Shown: piece by piece, positions 19,501 through 31,500 of the stretch | Layout of the letters: every line of letters begins with the position of its first letter | How positions within the stretch are numbered: position 1 is the first letter of the stretch | Assembly (NCBI GenBank): GCA_963556495.2 | Contig: OY747709.1 | Location: 23,199,400-23,263,399 of the forward strand | Source of the DNA: Valencia hispanica | Lineage: Eukaryota > Chordata > Actinopteri > Cyprinodontiformes > Valenciidae | DNA length: 64,000 nucleotides | Direction: 5' to 3' | The notes under the pieces: generated by a model | The model's input: the letters and a program-made list of their open reading frames with translations, nothing else | Told to the model about the DNA's origin: nothing | The model's database searches: none | Position numbers and translations under genes: made by a program

Positions 19501-22500
19501 ATGATACAGAAGATAAGTTGTAACACACTACGTCATCATGGATTAAAATCCTGCTGTGCTCGAAAGGTCCGCTTGCTTAAGTCAGTACATGTCCAGGCCC
19601 GTCTAAAATTTGCCAGAGACCATCAGGATGATCCAGAGGAGGATTGGGAATGTCATGTGGTCAGATGAGACCAAAATAAAACTCTTTGGTATAAACGTCA
19701 CTCGTCGTCTTTGATGTGAACTTTTGTTATTGACTAAATACTTATTTTCTGCACCATTATACAAATAAATTATTTACAAATCTTACAATATGATTTCCTG
19801 GGTTTTTTTTTTACATTCTGTCTCTCACAGTTGAAGTGTACCTATGATGAAAATTGCAGACTCTCTCATTTTTTTATTGGGACAACTTGGTGGCTGCCAA
19901 ATACTTTTTTGCCCAACTGTCCAGAAATAAAATCAAACAATATAAATATATATTTAATTTTGTGGTCTCGTAATAACTTTGGTAGAGAGCTGAATTTACA
20001 TTTTGCAGTGAAGACACAGAGGAGACAGTGATCAATAATGAAATGGGTGGAATTTGGGGATATATATACTACCATGAAATATCTTATTCTTAATTGTTTT
20101 AGCATGAGTTCAAACTGTTATCTCTTTTACATTTCCTCCCAATCGCTTCCTCTCAGTCACTTTTCCTGACTATTGAAACAGAACCTTCTTAATGGCGAAA
20201 ATATCTTGTTGCTGAATATAGAATAATCCTTCATTGTCCCACAATGGAAAATTCGGCTGTAACAGCAGCAAAGGGACAGATAATAGAAGCATTCATGATC
20301 ACACAAGAAAGGTTGAAAAAGTATAAAAACAGAGTTAAGAATAATATATGTACATTAAGGATACAATTACTGTGCAGTTATTGAAAATAAAGTAGCATAC
20401 ACAGATTAGAATGTGCAACTGAGTAGGATATTTTAGAAATAATAAATATTTACAGAATGTGCACGTGTAGCGGTTGTGCAATAAAAAAGTGAAAAGTGAA
20501 AATGAGGTGTTATAAAGGAGTATTAAGGTCTCTTTGAGGGAAAACAACGGTGGATGTTTTTTTGTTTTTTTATCACAGAAAAAAATTAATCAGAATATAA
20601 AGAAGAAAGTAGAAATAACATCTTCTGAAACAGCAGAATGCTGAAACTGCTGTGTTGCATTACAAACAGGTTTGATATGCGTCACATTTATTAAGTCTAC
20701 AGAATTAGTATATGCTAAAAGAGAAACAATTTCATTGTTTTAAAATCTTATTTTAAAGTATAAAGTTTTAAGCTCTTTAATATGAAGCATGGTTTTAGCA
20801 AGTCTTTCAAAATGTATTATCTAGTACTTTTTCCACTTTTAACTCTTTGTTTCAAATTTTCTACTCATTTTTTCGAATTTCTTTGGTCTTTTTGATTTTG
20901 TTGTTCATGTATTTTTTTCACATTTTCCTTATCATTTTTATCGTCATTTCTATATGTATACCTTTTTCACATTTGTCTCAAACTTTTTTTTCTCATCATT
21001 CATTTTTTTCCCCATCATTTTGGCTCTAATCTTAAAACATAAACATAGCAACATAAAAAAAGTTTCCAAGTTTATTTAAACATTTGCCATGTCACTGTGG
21101 AAGGAAACGTCTTGATCTCCTTGCTTTTAGTGTATTTACAGTTATTGTGCTAGTGAAATTATTTCTGATTATTTTTGAAATGATTAAAGTCTCTTAATTG
21201 AATGTCTATTTCAACATAGACAACTCATTATCTAAACAAAATAACCTAAGCTGAGCATGACACTGGTATATGTTGATGTTTAGACCTGGTAACTGGATAT
21301 CTACCATTTTATTTTTAATTCTACCAAGTATATAGTTTATCCTCAAGATGACACAGAAAGCCTTACAGAAAAGAAAATTAATTTTTTTTTGCAAACATGT
21401 AAACCTACCTCCAGACATTGAGAGCTGTATCCTAAATATGTGAACAAATATGAGAAAAAAAGAGAAATTTGGATGACTAACAATTATTTCTGTGCAATTG
21501 TAGATTCAGGACCTGTGTCACTCCCAGCTCACCTGCCCAACTCCTACCTCCCCAAAGAGCCTCCACCCAGGTCCACAGAAAGTCTGACTTCAATGACCCT
21601 GCCACTGCGAGGGCCCCTGGCAAACCCCTCGGGGTCCCCACATCTGGGCAATATGATGCACCCTCCCATGCCCCCCAGCTGCATTATGGAGGAGCTGCAG
21701 AGAGCCTTTGCTTCCAAGAATCGACAGGAGTGGTTAGTTGTGTACATTTTATGTAAAAATGTAGCCTTCTTTTAAAATTTCTGGCTCTCCTTTATTATAA
21801 TTTGTTTAGTTCTCATCATTTTTACTATATTATTTGTTTAAGAAAAAGCAAAAATAACAGAATTGCTACCTGACTGAAGAAAATCATGTAGATCCATATT
21901 CCTCAAAAAATAAAGACGTTTTTTTTTATAATTATTAAAATATTCTTTTAATATAGATTTTCCCTCAATCCATGAAACCTATTATCCAGTCAGCTGCCGA
22001 TGCCTAATTTATGAGGCACATTTTATCTGTGAAATTGCCTACTTTAGAAGCAGGAGCCAAAATAAATAATTTCACAATTTTCATTTTTAATGTCAAAGCT
22101 TTTAAAGTGTATCAGGGTTCGCTCAGGCTCCAAAGAAACAACGTTTCAACCCAAATCTAGACAGTGTGTCCAGACATTTACTGGTGCTTTGAATGTTTTC
22201 ATTTGTTTTATTTTGGGTCTCCTTTCACAAGCTTTGTACCATAGTTTGCTGCAATTTTGACCCCTTCCTCCTAAACTGGTGTAACTGAGTCAGATTTTGT
22301 GCTGAGATCAGAACATTGTAATGGCCACTCCAAAAACATTGATTTTGTCATCCTACAAATTCCAGTTATATGCTTATGGTCATTGCCCAGTTACCCAGAA
22401 GACATATTTGTGCCTAAATTGGAACGCTGTGGCTTATTTCTTGGGATATTACTTTATGTTTCAACGTAAGGTTCTTCCCTAATAATCCACCAGTCCCTCC

Positions 22501-25500
22501 TGTAGCAAAACATCCCCACAACATGATGCTACCTCCCCCATACATCACATTTGGGATGGTGATATCAGGCTTGCAAGCTTCCTTTTTTTGTCCAATTGTA
22601 ACGACGGTCCTTTGTGACAAAGAGTTTAATTTTAGCTTCATTTGAACACAGGACATATTTCCAAAATGTTCTTGTCCATGAGTCCAATTGCTAATTGTAA
22701 TCTGGGGTTTTATTTTTCTTTTGGATTCATGCCTTCTTCCTCACTGACTGATATTTCCGCCCCTGTTTGAATAGGATTTGTTTCACTCTGGACAACCATG
22801 CTCTCTTAACATTTTTAGTTAGGTTCTTTACAAGGTCTTTTGCTTTTGTTTTGTGGTAAATTTCGCACCAAAACCCATTCATATCCAGAACATAGAACCT
22901 GTTTCCTTGTAGAACGGTATAAAGACTGGACATTCCCATGTTGCATACTTGCACATACATGTTTGAACAGCAGATCTTGTACTAGGGATATATTATGTTA
23001 AGGATCCCAGTTTAAAATGTACACATATATGTGGTATCTTCAGGCCCTAGGTAATTGTAAGCAATGAGTAGCCAGACATATCAAGGTTCACAGTTCTCTG
23101 TTCACTGTTCTCCTCCTGATATCATTATCTGGGCTTTTCCAAACTGTTTAAAGGATTAGTTATATATCACTGAATCGAACTTTGTGATTTTAAAGACGGT
23201 AATAAAAGTAGTCTATCGCATTATTTTGACATTCAGCAAATAGAAATATTTTGGCAATCCTAATTGATGGTAAACACTAAAGAAGTTTTGTCGAATTCAT
23301 CGTCATTGAAAAAATAGGTTGTGTCTTTTTAATATAGTTCAACTATATTTATTTCTTTTACATCTTCACACCCAGAATCCAGATTATCTTTTGAAAGACC
23401 TCAAAAACTGTCTTTTACTGTTTCATTGTCAACATTAAGACTCCATCTGTCTTTCATGTCCCCTCAGTGTCCACGAATTGTGTGAGCAGGGCTCACCCCC
23501 GCGGCTATGGTGCTCTGACGGACGGCTGTCTCGCTCCTGTAGTTCTGACAACCAACACACATCATCTTTGACTGGTGGCTGCATAGGAGCCGGAGGGTCT
23601 GACTGGCCCAAGAAGGAAGCGGAGGAGAACAAGGAGAACGTACGGCTGGACCAGTGCTTCTCCAACACCTCAGGCCTCCCCTTCGACCTAGACAGCTGGA
23701 ATGACTCTGTGATCTCTGGTGGGTCTCACAACTTTAGTGGGTTGCTGAAAGTGTAAACTGTAATGATTCAGGCATTTGTGCATTGAAGAGTCAGGAGCTT
23801 TTCAGAGGATCTGTTGATATTTAGTACATAATTTGAGTTTTAAGCTCCACACTTCCATTGTCTTGGTTTATGTACTACATCTGCCATGCTTATTTTTTGC
23901 CATGGTCTGGGTTTAGAAAGTTGAGGTGTTAAACCCTCTTCAGTATTCTATTATAAAATTTCTACAGCAAATCCTTTTACCTGAGAAAGTGTCGGAGTGG
24001 CCAGAGTGTTTTTTTCTGGCTCTATGAGGCAAAGACTAACACTACACAAGACCTTACCCAATTGTTGCTGCACACTGCCTGTGTACTGGCTGAAAGATTG
24101 CTGAAAGATTGCTACTACAATGTTTCCATTCTTACACAAAAACAGATTTGGCTGTATGAAAATATTGTTTATTGCAAAAACTAAAAACTAATAAACATCA
24201 CTTTAACTATAGAAGTCAATATGTTCAACTATTTTAGCAGTGGTAATAATGTTTTGCCTTTTCTGTTTAAAATTGAAGCAATTATATAATAGTGTAATGT
24301 TTGTTTACTTTTTTTTGTTTTCTTACCGGTATACTTTTTATATGGTGGTATTTTTACTCAGGGTGTCATAAGAATTTCATGCCCAGATGGATTGGAGCTC
24401 TATAGTGTTACACCCTCAAAAGTTGCGACATCTGTGGCATTGTGTTGTGTGATCAAACTGCACATTTCAGAGTGGCCTTTTATTGTGGCCAGTCTGCACA
24501 CCTGTGCAATATTCATGCAATCTACTCAGCACCTTGATATGCCACACCTGTAAGGTGGGAATGGATTATCTTGGCAAAGGAGAAGTGCTCACTGACACAG
24601 ATTTAGACAGATTTGTGAACAATATTTGAGAGTAGTGGGTCTTTTGTGTATATAAAAAGTGTTTCAGATCTTTGAGTTCAGCTCATGAGAAATGGGAGCA
24701 AAAACAAAAGTGTTGCGTTTATATTTTTTTTCAGTGTATATTGCTTTGTAGTCAAGCCTATGTCCTAGCATATTAGTGGAATGCATATCTGTGGTGTTGC
24801 AGGTACACTTCCTCGCAGGCTAAGGAAGGAGCTGCTGGCCGTCAAGCTTCGAAACAGGCCGAGCAAGCAGGAGCTGGAGGACAAGAATATCTTCCCAGCA
24901 CGGAGTGATCAGGAGCGACAGGAAATTCGTCAGCAGATAGAGATGAAACTTGCGAAGTAAGAAATGGAAACTTTTCAGTGTCCCTAACTATAGAGCTGTG
25001 AAAAAAGTGTTTGTCCACATGCATATTTGTTCTGTTTTTAATTTTGTCAGACATTTCAAGTCTTAGAACAAATTTCAATATCAAACAAAGATAACCTGAG
25101 AAAATAAAAAATTCAATTTTCGAATGATGAAAACCACTATTCTTTTAGGTTCACAAATAAACCAAAAACAATATCCAGAGCAAAGCAGGCCTCACTCACC
25201 TCAGTTAAAGTCAGTGGGCAAAAGGGGCATAAAAAAATAATGCATGCCAAAAAGAACACAAAGGTCAAACAAAAACATCTTGAAGATTCCCAAAACCTTT
25301 GGAAAAGATTCTGTGGACTAATGTGACAAAAGTGAACATGTTAGAAGGTGTGCTTCCGTTACATCTGGTGTAAACTAACCACAATGTGATGATCAGAACT
25401 ACTGTATGTGGCTTCAGGACTTGGATGACTTGCTGTAAATGTTGCTACCATGAATTCTGCTCTCTACCAGGAAATTCTTCAAATATAGGAAGGTCAAAAT

Positions 25501-28500
25501 CTCTCAGCAGGGATATCGCACTCTTGATGAGAGTTGTTGCTTCCAAATATGGCACAGCATGAATTGGGTATAGGGGCAGGTTGGTTTGAATAGCTTTTTC
25601 CCTCAATAAATGAAATCATGATTTGAAAAGTGTATTTAGTATTTCCTCAGATTATTTCCGTCTGAAAATAAAATAAAATAATAAAATGCGTTTGATAATC
25701 AGAAATATTTAATTGTGACAGAAATTCCAAAACGAAAGAAATCTATATTAGGGCAAACACTTTTTCACAGCACAACGCATCTCAGAAGCAAGACAGGAAA
25801 TGTTGTTCATTATGTCTAGAATAAGTACATTTTGATGTTACCAGAAAATGACTTCTAGGTAGCTTATGATGCAAAAAAAAATGTTTAATGCTGAAAACAT
25901 TGCTTATGCATAATTACATAAATCGCCTACCACTTAGTTAATTTCCCTCTGGGATCAATAAAGTATTTTTGAATTTTATTGAATTAAAGTGTAGTTAAGA
26001 TAAACAGTTGGGGTCTACAAAAGTCTTTGTTTTACTGAGTTGTTGTATCTTGCACAATATGTCCAGAAATAACTGTTTTGATTTAATATAACTTTTGTCT
26101 CGAGACCAGCTCTTAATCTAAAAAAGCTTCAGTATAGTTATTCATCCATCAACACTTGACAATTCTAGCTAAAGCTGAAAATATTCTCAGCACAGGAAGT
26201 GGTGCGTCTGTTATAGGCAATCTTTCAAATAGATGAAAATCGCACGTTTTTGGTGCTTGAAATTCACACATGTTCAGTTATTTCTTGAAAGCATTCACAT
26301 ACCCATCAGTTGGGTTCAACAAGTGAGCCAGACTCCTTTAAGGAAATATTTTTTCTCTTTAAAAACATTATTGATGGGTTCTATTGTACTTATGGTTGGA
26401 AGAACATTAGTGGAGTTATTCTTTCCCCCAATACTGACGAGGAACATAATGTTCACAGACTGACAGCAGTGATCTCATTATTTGGATCTATCACCAGACT
26501 CCGACTCTTTAACACCGGCATATCAAACGGAGACACACCAGAGCGTTACATAACCCACTGTGAAATAATTTGCAGCCAAGCTCAAAGTGCCACCCACACT
26601 TCAGAGAACAATATCCATCGGCTGTCTGGTAGGGAACTAATAATACGGCCTCTTCTTCTTTTCTTAGAATCGCAGAAAGAAACCTTTTGTTGATCATTTG
26701 AAAAAAGAAGACATTCACCGGTTTGCAATGGAGTGAGGATGCAGCACGACTGGAGCCAATTTAAGAGACATTAGGGTCAGTGTTACAAAGCAAGTAAGAA
26801 AAGAAAAAAAACATGAAAGGCTGGCTGTAACGTAAAGAGCTATTACAGCTAAGTGTTATGATATACTGATGCACTCCTGGTGTTTTATAAAAAAAAAAAA
26901 AAGTTTCTGCAAGTTTCAGGATGTTACATTTAAGACATTTCCAGAGTGTTATTTGATTTACGAAAACTTACTTAAATAAGGGTTGCTAATAACTCAACTA
27001 ATATTGTAAGTAACTTATGTTCAGCTCCGGCTTGTCACTTGAGTGCCTTTACATGTTGGTTACCTGACCGCAAAACGTTCTTACAGTACAAATTCAATTC
27101 AAATTCAAAAATACTTCATTGATCCCAGAGGGAAATTAAGTGTTGGTATAGCTCATATAATTAATTCTTTAAGGAGTTGTTGTAGATGATGGCTGTGGGC
27201 AGGAAGGATTTCCTGTAGCGGTCTGTATTGCAGCGAAACTGAAGAAGCCTCCGACTGAAGACGCTCTGTTGTTGTATGACTGTCTCATGAAGAGGATGCT
27301 CAGGGTTGTCCATAATTTTTTTGATTTTATGAAGAATCCTTCTTTGCATCATCATCTCCAGATGTTCCAAAGTTGTCCCAAGAACAGAACCAGCCTTCTT
27401 TATCAGGTTGTTTAGCCTATTTAAATCCCTGGCTCTGATGCTGCTACCCCAACAGATGACGGCTGAAGAAATTACACTCTCCACAACAGACTTGTAGAAG
27501 ATCTGCAGCATCTTGCTGCAAACCTTGAAGGACCTAAGCTTCCTCAAGAAGTACAGTCTGCTCTGTCCCTTCTTGTAGACGGTTTCACTGTTGAGTCTCC
27601 AGTCCAGTCTGTTGTCAAGGTGAACTCCGAGGTATTTATACTCCTCAACCACCTCCACTTCTTCTCCCATGATGGAAACAGTATGTGCCCATGCCATCCC
27701 AGTTTGCATAAAAAAGCATTGCTGCTTTTTTATGCAAACTGGGATGGCATGGGCACATACTAAAAAACATACACATTTAAGAAGTGTGCAAGTGTAGCCT
27801 TAGACCTAATATGGAAAATCTGGACATATTTAAGACTTTACATACATTTTTTGTAGACCAAGAAGTGACTCAGGGAGAGCTGATGGTTTTAAATGCAGCT
27901 TTGTTTTTCATATGGCTGCAAAGCAAAACTGTGAAGGATAATCTTTTCTAATTATAGCTCAGATTGGTTAGGTGAAAGGCGAAAAAGAAGAAGAAAAACA
28001 AAACAACCCACTAAGCAGCAATATATTTCTACAAGGCTTCAACCTTTAATTCTGTCTTTCTTGTCGTTGAGCTTTTGTGCATTGCTGCAGAGCAGATGAT
28101 GGATGATAACACAGTCTCTTCATTGGTGTCAGTGATAGATGACCTTTCTATCTTTGGTTCCAGAGCTAGCCTAGCTCTGCAGCCACACTGCCACGTTGTT
28201 TCTAATCTTAGCTCCTGCTACTGTTCAATAATGCATTCCACCTTCATGCACTGCTGCCTCTTCACAAATTTCAGGGAGTTATATCAGCAGAAATAATACC
28301 AGTGTAGGAGGAGGTAAGGGCCCTGCTACAGTACTACGAGAAAGAAGAAAGCTGAGAAAGGCTAATTTTGCATTCTTGGTGCAGTTGGCAGCTGAAATTA
28401 ATGACTAAACACCCACCCTCATGCAGCTTTTTCCCATTCAGTTGGTAGGATATTTAATACCTTTCTACACTGGCATACTTATAGATTACTTTTCCACCTT

Positions 28501-31500
28501 ACTTAATAGAAATAAACATATAAACAGGGAAACTCAAAAATTAGGGTATTTCATGTGCATCTTGTAAAAATAAAATCTTAATTTTTTTTTTAACTCCAGT
28601 GATTCCAATTTTTTTATTCCAATAATCGGTGTTGCAATCAGTGTGTCAGTGAAGTAAAGACAAGAAATTATTCTCACTCTACTGTAAATTAAGCATTTTG
28701 TTTCACCTGACAAAATTAAATAAGGTCTAAAAATAATTTAATGTACCTTCGGTCCAATTAAATTAGGTCTAAACTGGTTACGTTTAGCAACTCTGTTAAC
28801 ATATCTATCTTTCCATCGAAGGCCGGAAAAGGAAACAGCCGCATGTTTCCAAAAATAGCTGCAGATTGTTATTTGCAGCACATACAGCTTGGAGTGTAGT
28901 GGTACACCCCCCACCCCCATCTCTATGTTACTGGGGAGAAAATGAGAAGTCACTCCATTGTCTTCAAGATACTGTTGCTAAGCAACCCAGCGATCGGGTC
29001 AATATTACAGTGGATGCTCATACTCGCTGGGGCTTTGCTAGTGATTTTCCGTTGTGTGTGTTTAAAAAGTAACAGCGTTCGAGGTGCTTCGCTTTGTTTT
29101 TCTGTTCGTTTGTCAGAGAGGGAAACAACAAAGTCGTGAGGTCTGGCTTTTCTCACCTGACGAGATCTTAAGATAGCAATAAAAACCAACTGATTTGATC
29201 AAACGGGAAGCTTTCGACAAGGCAGACAGCCATGAGTGTTCTTCCTTTTTTATCTGGTTTTAGTAACTAATGGAATTCCTGTTTGGGATTTCCAAAGGGT
29301 TTTCCAAACGCTTGTGATTATGGTGTTCCTTTTTCTAATCTTTGTTCTCAGAAGGCATTCCACCAGGGGATTAAGGCTTTTCAATGACACCTTGTATTGT
29401 GTACAGATCTCTGTATGCTTGTTAATTACTAAAGACAAGAACATTAGACTTCCTATTTTGCAATAGTACAGAGAATATACTGTTCCTGGGAGAAGTGGAA
29501 GACAACATATCATATATATTGCTCTGGTTAATTTACAAATATGCAAATTTACTCAATTTTGCTGAGAATTAATGTTTTCAGTTAAGATGCAGGAAGCTTT
29601 TGTTATACAAATGTGGTCAAAGGTCAGTTTTCACCCAAATGGGATTAAGATTTGTTGTAGGAATAAAATAAAGCAGTGGTTCTCAAACTTTTACTTAGAA
29701 GTACGAACTTGGTAAATACCCAGTTTTCCAAGTAATGTGATACAACAGCACTTGGACTTACTCAGTTTCATTATGTCATTAAATTAAAAACTCCCTCACA
29801 TTACCTAATTTGAGAAAGGAAAAACATAAACAAAAAGGTCCTTAGCAATTCGAATTTCAAGCTGAGGGTCGAGTCCCAGTCATTTCGCCCGTTCAGCATT
29901 CATAATAGTCTTTTTCATGTACAAATCGTAGCATCTGTTGTGGAACATACCAATCTTATATTAATATACTATAACAAATATAACAGTTGATGATTTAGAG
30001 TCATTTAAAAAAATAATCATTACTTAGGTTTATTCATTTGGTCACAATCTGTCAACTAGCAAAAATGGGAATCAACACTGAAATTATTGGCAAAGAGGAC
30101 AATGCAAACTCTGCAGAAAATAATATACAATTGTGGGACTACAGGATATTAGAAGGATTTTATTGGGTTTGTGTTAATTGCAGTGGAAAAACTCCAGAAG
30201 CTGCAGTCTGTCCAGGTATTGAAGAAAAACAAATTCTAACTAAATGTTACCATTGAAAAAGTTGCATATGGCCACATCTGCTAGTTGACAACAGCCATCA
30301 CTACAGATATTACTGGCATAGAGAGCCATAAGGCATGGTACTTATATCGTTTACTAATATTTACTTTTCAAGCTGGTACTTACTGATATTGCACAAAGTA
30401 ATAGTGAGATATTTCTAAATTTGCGATAAACTTTGTATCCCTAACAATTACCCTCAAATATAAGTACAAAAGGTTTTTTACAAGTAGGAAAATGAATTAG
30501 GAAGCCACGAAATGCTAATATGTGAGCATGAAATTGAGCTACAATTGGCAAATTGACCCAGAGCTGTTAAAACGGAGTAGAAAATGGCTTATCATGTACT
30601 TTTCATATTTGCTGTATCATTAAATCTGTCATATACAGTACAGAGAAAGGCATAGCAGTTACCCTGGTCACTAAGCTTATCAAATACAAAAATCTTCCAG
30701 GTTTTTTGATTTTGGAACTGGAACGCAGTGGGTTGAGTTTAACCTCTATTTGAAGTAAGGATCTATATGTTTGAACGACTTATCTTTCTGGCTGACAGTG
30801 CTTATTGGTTAATTATTTCTTACAATTCAATCCAAAGTTATTCATACCTCTGGCGGATTTAGGTTTAAAGCAACCTTTGGCTTTTTTATCAACACTTCTC
30901 TTCTAACCCAGTGTGAGTCTAGACTGTGAGTCAAGAATCTCCAAACACAAGTACTTGGAGCTCATCACCAAATATAAATGCACAAAATACAGAGGAAACA
31001 TGCTAAAAATTGGTCAGCAATTTGAAGGATAGATTGCCAATAAAGAACCAAAGAAATATTTTCATTTATAAGTGAGATTACTATAAACAATATTTGACAT
31101 ACTGTTTTTTCTTTGTAAAATGAAAAACAACTGATAAATCATATTTTTTGCTACATTATCTTAAGTGCTGCATTTTACACTACTGTCTTTTATGAGATGC
31201 CTATCTTATCTAACATTCTTGGCCAAAGGAAGAATATTTCAAACCTATATCCACTAGGGGTATGCATAAGTTTGGACTTTCTTTTTAAGTCCCACTAAAG
31301 GCAGCCGAAATACCACCAGTAATACTTGCGCCCCAGGTTGAGAACCAGACATAGATAATAAAACTACTGTTGCTTTTTTGTGTATGCATGGTGGGCGTCC
31401 AGGTCTTAGTTCATGTGACCTAACTTTGATGTTGTGGAGAACCAAACTATAAAGAGTCCAGTCTTTGCCAGGGTGAGGGGATGAAGAGAGTCCTGTTGTG

